Part shown: positions 17,272 to 27,400 of the stretch, in pieces | Layout of the letters: every line of letters begins with the position of its first letter | How positions within the stretch are numbered: the stretch's first letter is position 1 | Assembly (NCBI GenBank): GCA_031253625.1 | Contig: JAIRVZ010000084.1 | Coordinates: 1-61,782 of the forward strand | DNA length: 61,782 nt | Source: Dysgonamonadaceae bacterium | Lineage (GTDB): Bacteria > Bacteroidota > Bacteroidia > Bacteroidales > Azobacteroidaceae | Direction: 5' to 3' | The notes under the pieces: model-generated | The model's database searches: none | What the model saw: only the letters and a program-made list of their open reading frames with translations | What the model was told of the DNA's origin: nothing | Translations under genes and position numbers: made by a program

Positions 17272-19155
17272 ATGAAAAAGCTTTTTCTGTTTCTCTGCCT
17301 GTTGGCTTTTGTAAAAGGATACGGACAGGCAAACTATCCGGTGAGTGCAATTCCCGACAGTTTAAAAACCGATGCACAGGCGGTTGTCCGATATTCTTCC
17401 GAAACATTTATCCAACAGGATGAACAAACCGGAATATACAAAAAAACGTATGTCGTTACCGTTTTGAACGAAAAAGGAAAAGCTTACTCGAATTTTGGCG
17501 TTGGAGAAGATGATTTCTTCGAACTGAAAAAGTTTTCGGGTGAAGTGTATGATGCTGCGGGGAAGGTCATTAAGAAAATTGCCAAGAAGGACTTGATTAC
17601 CGTCGCTATTTCGGCAGATTTGGCCAATGATGCCAAAACTACTTTCTATAACTATCACGCACCGGTTTATCCTTATACGGTAAAATACGAATACGAGGTA
17701 AAGTACAAAAACGGTGTTTGGAGTTATCCTTATTTTGATCCGATTCCCGGTTATGACGTATCGCTCGAACAAGCTATTTGTTTTTTGCAACTTCCTGCCG
17801 GTCGGAAATTAAGATACAAAACACAGGGAACAAACATCCAACCCACAGAAATAAATCAGGTAGCCGGAATCTATATTTGGGATTTGCTCGGAGTGAAAGC
17901 GATTACTTACGAAGAATGGGCACCGACAAAAGAACTGTTTCCGGTTATCTACTTTTCGCCCGAAACATTTTGTACCGCCAACGTTTGTGGAAGTATGGTC
18001 AATTGGGAAACTTTCGGGCAATGGAGTGCCGAGTTGTTGAAAGGACGAAACGTTTTGCCCCCAAAAAACATTGATAAAGTCAAGGAGTTGACTCAAAATG
18101 CCGACAACCAGAGAGAAAAAGTAAAAATCCTATACAATTACCTACAAAAAACAACCCGCTATGTCGGCATCCAATTAGGGATAGGAGGATGGCAACCCAT
18201 GAAAGCAGAAGAAGTTGCTAAAACCGGATTCGGTGATTGTAAGGCACTTTCTAATTACATGAAATCGATATTGGAAGTAGTGGAAATTCCTTCGTATTAC
18301 ACAATTATCAGCACGAAAAGAAAACGTTTCTTTCCCGATTTCCCCAGTATTGAACAAGCTAACCATATCATTTTGACAGTTCCTATCGAAAACGATACTG
18401 TGTATTTGGAATGTACTTCTCAGACTGCTCCATTCGGATATATCGGTTCTTTGGCAGGACATGATGCTTTGGTCGTAAATAGCGACAAAGTTTTTTTTCA
18501 TACTTTGCCGGAGTTACCATTGCGTGCCGATGAAGAATCTAATCATATTCAAATGCAAGTAGATGCTGATGGCACCGGACACCTGACTGTTCATTCTGTT
18601 TTCAAAAACAAAGAATTTGAAAAACTGTACTTTCCTTTGAAAAATGCCAGCATCAAGGAAACCAACGAAATTTTGTCAAGCCTGCTGCACGTACACAAGC
18701 CTACTATCAGTAATTTCCGGAAAGAAGAAATATTGGATGTTTTGCCTCGCTTGGATCTCTATTTCATAGTTGATTGCGAAGATTTTGCCACGCAAACTGG
18801 TTCACGGATATTTATTCCAGTCAATCCTTCACGTTCAAGTTTGAAAAATCTACTAACAGGCTCTTCCAGAAAATACGATATAGTGATGGAGGCAAGCAAA
18901 TATCAAAACGATACTATCACCATCCGAATACCCGAAGGATACAGCATCGAAAATCTGCCGAAAGCAGTCGAAGTAGAATCTCCATACGGGTATTTCAAAT
19001 CGGATATTGCCGAAGACAATGGACAACTTATCTATACTCAAATTCTTGAAATTAAGAAAGGTCGCTTTTCGGCAGCAGAATTTGAAGAAATGAAGAAGTT
19101 TTATAACCGAATCGAAACACTGCAAAACGGAAGAATCGGATTGAAGAAAATATAA
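17272..19155 (+). CDS. DUF3857/transglutaminase-like protein, catalytic Cys and His retained
   Basis: Exported protein of 627 residues, signal peptide ending at GYGQ, with the same DUF3857 plus transglutaminase-core layout as the preceding gene. Cys in GFGDCKALS (about residue 323) and His in QANHIILTV are present. The third residue lies in YLECTSQT, where Glu occupies the usual Asp position. Transglutaminase-like folds act as proteases, amidases or crosslinkers, and the substrate is unknown here. Start 17272 is chosen because it gives a signal peptide; the longer frame from 17209 would overlap the upstream gene by 62 bases. The stop overlaps the ABC exporter start by one base. Confidence 0.85.
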   Translation: MKKLFLFLCLLAFVKGYGQANYPVSAIPDSLKTDAQAVVRYSSETFIQQDEQTGIYKKTYVVTVLNEKGKAYSNFGVGEDDFFELKKFSGEVYDAAGKVIKKIAKKDLITVAISADLANDAKTTFYNYHAPVYPYTVKYEYEVKYKNGVWSYPYFDPIPGYDVSLEQAICFLQLPAGRKLRYKTQGTNIQPTEINQVAGIYIWDLLGVKAITYEEWAPTKELFPVIYFSPETFCTANVCGSMVNWETFGQWSAELLKGRNVLPPKNIDKVKELTQNADNQREKVKILYNYLQKTTRYVGIQLGIGGWQPMKAEEVAKTGFGDCKALSNYMKSILEVVEIPSYYTIISTKRKRFFPDFPSIEQANHIILTVPIENDTVYLECTSQTAPFGYIGSLAGHDALVVNSDKVFFHTLPELPLRADEESNHIQMQVDADGTGHLTVHSVFKNKEFEKLYFPLKNASIKETNEILSSLLHVHKPTISNFRKEEILDVLPRLDLYFIVDCEDFATQTGSRIFIPVNPSRSSLKNLLTGSSRKYDIVMEASKYQNDTITIRIPEGYSIENLPKAVEVESPYGYFKSDIAEDNGQLIYTQILEIKKGRFSAAEFEEMKKFYNRIETLQNGRIGLKKI

Positions 19156-20939
19156 TGACTCTCTTTCAGCTTTTTAAAAATATTATGCCATACGTCCGGC
19201 CATATAAGTGGTTGGTTACGTTGGCATTGGTGTTGACTTTTATCGGTGCACTGACAGCACAGGTTAATGCTTATGTGCTGCAATATACCGTCAATAGCAT
19301 CGCCTCACTTGTGGAGCAGCAAAAACCATTGAAGGATGGAATGCACATTTTGACGATTATTTCTATTATTCTGTTGAGCAAAGAATTAATCAATATTTTT
19401 ATCTCTTTCGGACAAAAATTCTTCGGTGAAAAAATCAGAATTTTGATTTCGAAAGATCTTGCTCAAAAGGTGATAGAGAAAGTTCTGACCTACCGCATGG
19501 CGTTTTTCACTGCCGATGAAAGCGGTTCGGGAAAATTGCAAACCCGTATCGACCAAGGCGTTTCGAGTTTAACACGCACAGTACAAAGTTTTTTTATCGA
19601 CATCTTCCCGCTTTTCACATCAGCCATTGTGGCTTTAATTGGTATGTTCAATGCTAATCTCTATGTTGGACTTGTGGGATTGTGTATCGTGCCGATTTAC
19701 TTTTTTATCAGTAAAAAACAGGCGCAGAAACTCCAAGGCTGGCGTCGCAACATCCGCACTTACCGCGAAAACAAATCGGGCGGAATCATCAATATTTTGG
19801 AATCGATAACCGTGATAAAATCGTTTAATCGCGAAAATATTGAGGCGAAAAAGCAATTAGATTTGCAAACGGCTCTCACAGATACGCAAATGCGCACTCG
19901 CTCAACTAATTTCAAGTTCGACGGATTGAAAACTTTTACCGAACAATTTGGCGTGGTAATTATCATTATATTAACAGCTTATCTCGTGCTTATAGGGCAA
20001 ATGCAAATCGGAGCAATCATGCTGCACATCATGTTGTTTAACAATGTTACCGCTCCCATCCGCCAATTGCACCGCATTTATGACGACGTCAACGATGCTC
20101 TGATTTACGCTGAAGGTTTCTTCGATATTATGGATTCCGAGCATCAAAAAGAACAATCGGGTGAATATCGTCCCGAAAAAATCTACGGAAAATTTGAGAT
20201 GCGTAACGTTGATTTCACTTATCCAAACGGTACGCAAGCTTTGTTTGATGTAGATATGACTATTCTCCCCAATAAAATCACGGCATTGGTTGGACTTTCA
20301 GGTGCGGGAAAAAGTACGGTCATCAATTTGCTCGACAAATTCTACGAACCCGACAAAGGAGAAATTCTGCTCGACGGTGTACCTTTGCGCGAATACAACA
20401 CGCAGTTTTTGCGTGAAAATATTGGCTTGGTTTTGCAGAAAAATCATATTTTCAGCGGCACGATAGCCGAAAATATTCTCTACGGAAATCCCAACGCCTC
20501 TTACGAAGAAATGATAGACGCAGCTAAACAAGCTTATATCCACGAACAAATTATCCAATTGCCCAACGTTTACGAATCTTCTGCGTTATTGCTTTCGGGT
20601 GGTCAGCAACAGCGAATTGCCATCGCACGGATGTTTTTGAAAAAACCACCTATCATCTTCCTCGATGAACCGACGGCAAGCCTCGATGCCATCGCAACCG
20701 AACAAATTAAAAACAGCCTCGATGCCATCAAAAAAGACCGCACGGTGATTATGATTTCACACAGCATTTCGCAATTTATCGATTCGGAAATGATTTATGT
20801 AATGAAAAACGGCCGGGTAGTAGAATACGGCACACACGAAGATGTTTACCATCAAGATGGTACCTACAAAGAGATATTCGATGCTGCTGCCCGTAGTTTA
20901 AATGTCGAAAAAATCAGCGGCACAATAGAAAAGGAATAA
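19155..20939 (+). CDS. ABC exporter, fused permease and ATPase
   Basis: Half-transporter of 594 residues. About six membrane helices fill residues 10-300, followed by an ATP-binding domain with Walker A GLSGAGKST (about 381-389), Q-loop LVLQKN, signature LSGGQQQRIAIAR, Walker B IIFLDEPTASLD and H-loop MISHS. It would work as a homodimer exporting lipid, peptide or drug. The gene is the last of the operon with the two DUF3857 proteins, so it may export a product these act on, by context only. It faces coaE convergently, with 16 bases between stops and no terminator hairpin visible. Confidence 0.92.
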   Translation: MTLFQLFKNIMPYVRPYKWLVTLALVLTFIGALTAQVNAYVLQYTVNSIASLVEQQKPLKDGMHILTIISIILLSKELINIFISFGQKFFGEKIRILISKDLAQKVIEKVLTYRMAFFTADESGSGKLQTRIDQGVSSLTRTVQSFFIDIFPLFTSAIVALIGMFNANLYVGLVGLCIVPIYFFISKKQAQKLQGWRRNIRTYRENKSGGIINILESITVIKSFNRENIEAKKQLDLQTALTDTQMRTRSTNFKFDGLKTFTEQFGVVIIIILTAYLVLIGQMQIGAIMLHIMLFNNVTAPIRQLHRIYDDVNDALIYAEGFFDIMDSEHQKEQSGEYRPEKIYGKFEMRNVDFTYPNGTQALFDVDMTILPNKITALVGLSGAGKSTVINLLDKFYEPDKGEILLDGVPLREYNTQFLRENIGLVLQKNHIFSGTIAENILYGNPNASYEEMIDAAKQAYIHEQIIQLPNVYESSALLLSGGQQQRIAIARMFLKKPPIIFLDEPTASLDAIATEQIKNSLDAIKKDRTVIMISHSISQFIDSEMIYVMKNGRVVEYGTHEDVYHQDGTYKEIFDAAARSLNVEKISGTIEKE

Positions 20940-20955
20940 TTTTGGCATCATTACC

Positions 20956-21528
20956 TTAAATTAACAACAGACTCTCTATTTGCGGAATAATTGCCCTGTC
21001 ATTATCATTATAAATAACGAAATCCGACATCCGACATTTTTCTTCATCCGGCAGTTGATTCGACATTCGGCTTAAAATTTCCTCCCGGGTGGTATTGTTC
21101 CTCTTTAAAACTCTTTGGATGCGTTCTTCTTGAGGGGCAGTAACTGTAATGATTATATCTACTATTTTATCAAGTTTCGATTCGAATAAAATAGCTGTTT
21201 CAATGGCAACTATATTTTTATTGGAGTGTTTGGTAGACCATGTCTCAAAATCGGACACGACTTCGGGATGTATAATCGAATTGACGATTTTTAGGTTTTC
21301 TTTGTTCTCAAAAATCAGAGAGGCCAATAGCACTTTGTTTAGAACTCCTCCGGCATATAAATCTTCTCCAAATTGCTTGATTAATTGTTCTTTTATGCGG
21401 GGAGATGTTGATGTGATTTTTTTCGACTCATCGTCGGCTACATAAACAGGAATTCCCGTTGCTTTAAGAAACGAGGCAACAACCGATTTGCCGGCTCCGA
21501 TTCCACCGGTTATTCCTAATTTTATCAT
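20956..21528 (-). CDS. coaE: Dephospho-CoA kinase
   Basis: Enzyme of 190 residues for the last step of coenzyme A synthesis, phosphorylating the 3'-hydroxyl of dephospho-CoA. The P-loop GITGGIGAGKS opens the protein, and YVADDESKK, the substrate-binding region IHPEV and the lid sequence QRVLKRN are in order. Length is usual. The start overlaps the ybbR stop by 4 bases, and it is the last gene of the nusB-yajC-ybbR-coaE cluster typical of Bacteroidetes. Confidence 0.96.
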   Translation of the reverse strand: MIKLGITGGIGAGKSVVASFLKATGIPVYVADDESKKITSTSPRIKEQLIKQFGEDLYAGGVLNKVLLASLIFENKENLKIVNSIIHPEVVSDFETWSTKHSNKNIVAIETAILFESKLDKIVDIIITVTAPQEERIQRVLKRNNTTREEILSRMSNQLPDEEKCRMSDFVIYNDNDRAIIPQIESLLLI

Positions 21529-22529
21529 TGAGAACTTTTTTGTTCGATTAAAAATTCTACTTTCTCGGGATTTATCCTGTAACTCTTAATCCAATCCGGT
21601 TTTTTTGTTAGAGTTACATTCGCCGTATAATTCTGAGAGTTCAGCAATTCCAAATAATCAATGGTGACTTCGAAATTGATTGCGTCAATCTTTCCGTAAT
21701 CGGCAAGGGCAACGAGACAAATAATTTCAACGGATGGCGGAAAAATATGTATTTTGTAATTCGGAGGCAAGTTTCTGCAAATAACAGGAACCTGTAAGAC
21801 TTTTTCTGTAAATTCTTCTGCCGAAACATTTAATTCCACCTCGGTTATGTCTAAATTAATTCCTTTCGGAACCTTCAATTTAACTCTTTTTGTTATTGGA
21901 GAATTGATGTCTTCAATAAATATATTTTCCGTATAAATGGCTGATAATGAATCTAAAACAGTTTTAGCGCCGTAAGCATAAACCGTGGCAGGCGTAAAAA
22001 GGGCAGTGTCTATCAGAAGATAGCCTGAAGATGGTATTAATTTTCCGGACAATGCTACCGGCAATTTCTTTTTTTGTAAAGATTGATATTCGATATTCAA
22101 AAAATCAGGTATACTTGAAACAAAAACGGTATTCGGTGACAAATGATTGGAGATTTTTGTTACCAAATCTTTGGAAGAAATAGTATACACAGATTTTTTT
22201 AAATCGATTTTTTCAAGATCTATTTCAAGCGGTTCGTGCTTTTTTTTTCCGACAGTATATTTCAAAAGAGCAGTACCTTTATCTTTTATTATTACTTTTA
22301 TTTCAGTCGGGACATCGTTATTTAAAACGACTTCTTTAGGAATATTGATGTAATGAATAGGAATAACAATCCCTCTTTCGAACGGTTGTTGTAAACTTTG
22401 TAACAACCAAAATCCGAAAGCAAGTACGAGAAAAAACAAAAAAGTCAAAGTTTTTTTCCAAAGATACCCCTGAAAGAAAACTTTGACTTTTGCTCGCAAA
22501 TTCTTGCTATTGTGCTTTTGGGAGATCAT
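21525..22529 (-). CDS. YbbR-like domain protein
   Basis: Protein of about 334 residues with one N-terminal membrane helix (FLFFLVLAFGFWLLQSL) and tandem YbbR-type beta domains outside the membrane. In Firmicutes, YbbR-domain proteins (CdaR) regulate diadenylate cyclase; the Bacteroidetes member sits between yajC and coaE and its role is unknown. Start 22529 (MISQKHNSK) overlaps yajC by 23 bases. An ATG at 22559 would extend it by ten residues with more overlap. Confidence 0.85.
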   Translation of the reverse strand: MISQKHNSKNLRAKVKVFFQGYLWKKTLTFLFFLVLAFGFWLLQSLQQPFERGIVIPIHYINIPKEVVLNNDVPTEIKVIIKDKGTALLKYTVGKKKHEPLEIDLEKIDLKKSVYTISSKDLVTKISNHLSPNTVFVSSIPDFLNIEYQSLQKKKLPVALSGKLIPSSGYLLIDTALFTPATVYAYGAKTVLDSLSAIYTENIFIEDINSPITKRVKLKVPKGINLDITEVELNVSAEEFTEKVLQVPVICRNLPPNYKIHIFPPSVEIICLVALADYGKIDAINFEVTIDYLELLNSQNYTANVTLTKKPDWIKSYRINPEKVEFLIEQKSSQ

Positions 22530-22836
22530 CGGCAGCAGCGAAAACAGAAGCTTTGTCAACCTTAATCCTCACATTTTCTGCAATTTCAATTGTGAAAGAA
22601 GTATCGTTCACATCTTTAATTTTGCCATATATACCACCCGAAGTAATTACCTTATCTCCGGCTTTCATTGATTCTCTCATTTTTTTAATTTCTTTTTGTT
22701 TCTTTTGTTGAGGGCGAATCATAATGAAATACATAATTGCGAAAATAGCAACCATCATTAATGGGAAAGACCATTTGCTTGCCTCTGACTGGCCACCGGT
22801 TGCCTGTGCCTGTAATAAAATACTTAATAGTTCCAT
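22507..22836 (-). CDS. yajC: Preprotein translocase subunit YajC
   Basis: Small membrane protein of 109 residues that associates with SecDF in the Sec translocon. The single helix (LMMVAIFAIMYFIMI) is followed by the family hallmark RPQQKKQKE and then GDKVITSGGIYGKI. Length and position in the nusB-ybbR cluster agree. It lies 44 bases downstream of nusB and overlaps ybbR. Confidence 0.95.
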   Translation of the reverse strand: MELLSILLQAQATGGQSEASKWSFPLMMVAIFAIMYFIMIRPQQKKQKEIKKMRESMKAGDKVITSGGIYGKIKDVNDTSFTIEIAENVRIKVDKASVFAAADDLPKAQ

Positions 22837-22880
22837 CTTTTATATATTAGTTAAAATGTTTTTGCAAATGTAATAAGAAA

Positions 22881-23804
22881 TCAGTTCTTGAACAATATTT
22901 TTTCACTTTTTAGTTCTTGAACAATAGCATCCAGTGTTCCGTTGATGAATGTTCCGCTTTTAGAAGTGCTGTAATATTTAGCAATATCAATATATTCGTT
23001 CAGTGTAACATTAATCGGAATTGAAGGAAATTTAAGCAACTCTGTGATTGCTACTTGCATGATATACAGGTCGATAGAGGCAATTCTGTCTAATTCCCAA
23101 TTTTTGATATGTTTCTCAATCCTTGCATTGTGCGATTGCCCTTCTAATATAGATTGTCGTAAAAGACTGATAGCAAAACGCCTGTCTTCTTCATCTTTAA
23201 ACATGGGAAGTAGCGGTTCGTCGGGTGCTGTCGATTCTTCAAATCGTTTGATTGTTTTCAAGGCAAATGTACCGATAACATCCAAATCGTCGTTCCAATA
23301 AATACTTTTATCTTCCAGCAATTCGCTTAATTCCTCACTTGCAAGAATATATTGCTTGAATATTTTCCTCCAAAACTCTTTATCGGATTCATAATTATCC
23401 GGAGATTTCAAATATTCGGCATAAATATCGGACGAAATAATCTGGTCTAAAATTTTCTTCAAGAAAACATCTTCGTCTGTCCAAACAGAACCTTTTTCAT
23501 TCGAAAAAGCAAGAAGTTGTTTATTTTTGCTTAATTGTTCTGCCAAACGATTGTTAATGAAACGAGTGTCGGGATTTTTTTCTTCCTCTGTGGCTAAATA
23601 CTTGTGCTTATTTTTATCCAACCGCTTTTGTTCTACATCCGTAAGCGTGATGATAAGCGCCAATAGATAATGGTATAAGTCGTATGATTTTTGCAAACTG
23701 TGAAGAAGTTCATTCTCCGCAAGTGCTATATCTTTACTGTCTTTTTGGTAATACGCATATATGATTTGAAGTACTTTTATGCGAATTATAATACGATTAA
23801 TCAT
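22881..23804 (-). CDS. nusB: Transcription antitermination factor NusB, long Bacteroidetes form
   Basis: Protein of 307 residues, about twice the length of E. coli NusB, as is usual in Bacteroidetes. The NusB fold is recognisable at both ends: N-terminal RIKVLQIIYAYYQ and C-terminal ELDRIASIDLYIMQVAITELL with NEYIDIAKYYSTSKSGTFINGTLDAI. NusB binds boxA RNA with NusE (S10) during rRNA antitermination. It is the first gene of the cluster running to coaE. A TACCTTTG box on the minus strand (23837-23844) may be its promoter. Confidence 0.95.
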   Translation of the reverse strand: MINRIIIRIKVLQIIYAYYQKDSKDIALAENELLHSLQKSYDLYHYLLALIITLTDVEQKRLDKNKHKYLATEEEKNPDTRFINNRLAEQLSKNKQLLAFSNEKGSVWTDEDVFLKKILDQIISSDIYAEYLKSPDNYESDKEFWRKIFKQYILASEELSELLEDKSIYWNDDLDVIGTFALKTIKRFEESTAPDEPLLPMFKDEEDRRFAISLLRQSILEGQSHNARIEKHIKNWELDRIASIDLYIMQVAITELLKFPSIPINVTLNEYIDIAKYYSTSKSGTFINGTLDAIVQELKSEKILFKN

Positions 23805-23926
23805 GATTTGTTAAAGAACTTGATGTTTTGAGACTGCAAAGGTAATAGATTTTTTAAAAATAAAATGTACATTTGCCAAATGTTGTATTTACATACAAAA
23901 AAACATTTAACTGTCTAATTAGGGTC

Positions 23927-24286
23927 ATGGAGGGATATAAGAAAAAAATTGATTTTAGAGAAACCGATATTGTTTTCTCACAAGCAATTAAAGCCGGTAA
24001 GAGGATTTACTACTTTGATGTGAAAAAAAACAGAAAAGATGAATTGTTCCTGACAATTACAGAAAGTAAAAAAATAGAATCGGAAGATATTAATGCTCCT
24101 GCACAATTTGAAAAACATAAAATTTTCCTCTATAAAGAAGATTTCGACAAATTCACCGGAGGCTTAAGTGAAGCATTAGACTATATCAAAGAAAACAATA
24201 CGGTGAATTTTGTTCCCTCAAAAGTAGAAATCGCTCCCGAAGAAATCCTTTTAGATGAAGACATTAGCATAAAAATTGATTTTTAA
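23927..24286 (+). CDS. PUR-alpha-like DUF3276 nucleic-acid-binding protein
   Basis: Protein of 119 residues. The sequence RETDIVFSQAIKAGKRIYYFDVKKNRKDELFLTITESKK matches the Bacteroidetes and spirochaete PUR-domain family (DUF3276), single-domain relatives of eukaryotic Pur-alpha that bind single-stranded DNA or RNA. Start 23927 (MEGYKKK) is chosen because the 18 upstream residues of the longer frame are not conserved-looking. A candidate -7 box TACATTTG lies at 23868-23875. Divergent from nusB. Confidence 0.85.
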   Translation: MEGYKKKIDFRETDIVFSQAIKAGKRIYYFDVKKNRKDELFLTITESKKIESEDINAPAQFEKHKIFLYKEDFDKFTGGLSEALDYIKENNTVNFVPSKVEIAPEEILLDEDISIKIDF

Positions 24287-24337
24287 GCAGAATCAGGCGA
24301 GAATAAATTGTTAATTTCAGTTAAATAGTATAGGGTA

Positions 24338-24369
24338 TTTGTAAATATCGGAATTACATATTACATTTG
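24338..24369 (+). promoter_or_regulatory. Promoter of the giant T9SS protein gene (cassette 1)
   Basis: TTTG at 24338-24341, a 20-base spacer and TACATTTG at 24362-24369 match the Bacteroidetes consensus. The start codon lies about 90 bases downstream, leaving a leader with the CAC-rich motifs ACACACACG (24392-24400) and AAGCACAC (24436-24443), which recur before the paralogue at 56868. Confidence 0.65.
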
Positions 24370-24459
24370 CTGGTCTTTTTACTATAAAAGTACACACACG
24401 AATTTTATTAAATTCACACGAATACGAATTTTAATAAGCACACTATTTATAACAATTAA

Positions 24460-27400
24460 ATGAAATTTATGAAAACAGTATTACGAATTACTGGGTATAA
24501 ATGCGTTAAGTATGCATTTTTATCCTTGTTTTTATTAATGGTAAGTTCTTCGCTTTTTGCTCAAACACGCTACTATTGGACAGGAAAGGCAGGAGACTAT
24601 AATTGGTCGACCATTGGAAACTGGTCATCTGTCAGTGGAGGTGAAACAGTTGAAGGTATTAGTCAAGCGCCATCGTCTATCAATACGGTAGTATTCGATG
24701 TCAATTCGGGATTGGGGGCGAGTAGTGCCCTAAGAACAATTAGTATCAGTGGTGCTGTCAATTGCGACAGCTTGATCGTAACAGCCGACTGCCCTAATGC
24801 ACCTAGATTTGATATGGGAAGTAATTCTTCCAACTATATTAACATAAACGGTTCATTGTTGTTAGAAAGAACGGGAGTATCATTCTATGGAGCAAATGGC
24901 AGTAGCCCAATTTTAAAATTTACCAGTGATCGTTCCAACGAGACTATCCAAACTAATGGAACACATATTGGTGGTAATTTTCAGTATAGTAGATATTTAA
25001 ATTACAGTGCCATGTTGTTTTCCGGTGTCGGTAGCTGGCGATTAATCAATGGACTTACCTGTTCCGGGTTACAAGTGCAAAATGGTACATTGAATTTAAA
25101 TGGTCACAATTTAACTACTATGAATGTCGTGGTTACGGGTGGAAAAATGGTATTTCCAAATGTAACTATAACTTGTACGGGTGATTGGACTTATACCGGA
25201 GGTGCTGCACTAACTTCTGCCGAAACCGGCGGTTCATTGATCCGTATGCACGGAGGTGTTTTTTCCGGAAGGAGTACGGATATTTATCACAATGTAGAAT
25301 TTTATGGAAATAGTTTTCCCCATTCTATTGATAAGGGCCAATTTGATGAAATTCTTTTTTCAGCAGGAAGAGGTCAAATAGGAACAACTGCTGCCGGTGA
25401 ATTGAAAACGAAAAATCTGATAATCAAGGCGAGCGATGAATATAATTTTCAGACGATAACTGTCAGTAGTAAGTTTGAGGCTATGCCTCCCGTATCATGT
25501 GGTGGACAAGTGTGGTTGCGTGGTTTAAATGCAACATCTGATGTTAGCCAACGCTCCATTACCTTGGGTGGCAGTGCTACAGTTAATGTAGAGCGAGCCG
25601 TGATTAACGACTTGGATATTACAGGCGGTACATCGCGTACTGCGGTCAATTCCCACAACTGGGGCAACAATAGCGGATGGACATTTACCGGAGCACCTGC
25701 GGCCGGACGCAATATGTATTGGATCGGTGGTGCCGGATCGTGGAACGACCCCGCCCATTGGTCAACATCTTCCGGTGGCACTTCTGTTGGTTGCATACCC
25801 ACATTGGCAGATGATGTATTTTTCAATGCAGGTTCAGGAACCATTGGCAATACGTTTGCTACCGGTATATGTATATATGGAACGGCATGGTGTAAAAATA
25901 TGACAATCAACGGAGTATCGGGTACTCCCAGACTTTATTCTTCTGGAGGGAGTAGCACAATAGAAGGTGATATTCTACATTCTTGTAGATTAGTAATCGG
26001 AGGCTCTTTGACACTTCAAGAAGGTATGGTTAGTTTTGGTGATGGTAATAGTAATATTAATTTTGTCAGTAACATCTCTAACAATGAAATTTGGTCCAAA
26101 GGTGTCAATATTACTGCGATTTTGAATTTTCACAGTATATCCGGAGCCGGAGGTTGGAAATTGATGGATGATGTAGGTGTTCTTAATGCTGCCAATGGTA
26201 ATGCTAATACCGGCCCTGCTTCTATTAACTTATACGCAGGTCATTTAGATCTTAGCGGAAGACAGGTGGTACTAAATGGCAATGGTCATTTCGATATTCT
26301 TCACGACAACTCTATCTCCGGCTTTTCCGGTCAATCTTCCTTGCGTACACTGAATATTGCCGGTTCGTTTATTGAGAGTGGTTTGTATTGGAGTAGTTTC
26401 GGAGGGCAGAAATTGACAGCAGCTCAATCGAGTTCATCGCTTATTATAAATAGATTCATGTTCCGTACAAAAAATGGTGACGAATATAATAATGTCGAAA
26501 TGATCCAATTTCGACAAGGTTGGACTAGTTCTCTTGCTGCTGGAGCAGCTGGAGACGGCAGTGGTATTACTTCCTTTAATAAGATCATTCTGTCCGGAAT
26601 GGAATCTCACATTTATGATGGTATGCACCCCGATTCTTTGATTCTCGCAGGGAATGGAACGTATTCCATTAACGTAGATATAACAATCAATAAATACTTA
26701 GCTTCTTCATTAGAATGTGGCGGACAAACACACCTAAAGTCTGTAGATCCGGCGCGGCCGATAACTATTACTATGGGCACCGCATTGTCGAAAAGCGAAC
26801 GTGTAAAGGTTCAAAATACAATAATAGAGAATGTCAGCATTACTCCTGATGGGCCTTATGATATAACCGACTGTACTTTAACAGGCACAAGCACCGGTTG
26901 GAAAAACACTAATGTTAATCCTGCCAAAACTTATTATTGGGTAGGAGGAACCGGAGATTGGGGTGATCCGAATCACTGGTCATTAATCAGAGGATCTCAT
27001 GATGGAAACACTTGCATACCGCGAGCAATCGACAATGTTGTTTTCGACAATAATTCGTTTGTTTATCCCGACACCTTAACCCTGAACATTTCTGCTTATT
27101 GCAACAATATGACTTGGGAAGGCGGTTCAACACAGAAGCCAAGATTTGACTTAGATGTTTATCGAATGTATATCGGAGGTTCTCTTGTGTTACAATCGGG
27201 AATGACGGTTAATTCCTCCTATTCTAATCCTTATGGTTTCTATTTTGCATCGAATCGCTTGACTGAAACTATCCGTACTAATGGAGTTACAGCTGGAGCA
27301 ATTTATAATTTTAATGGTACGGGAGGTTGGAAATTAGAGGACGCATTAAACACTAGCAATGACATTGTTTTTGAAAAAGGGACTTTGAATTTTAACGGTC

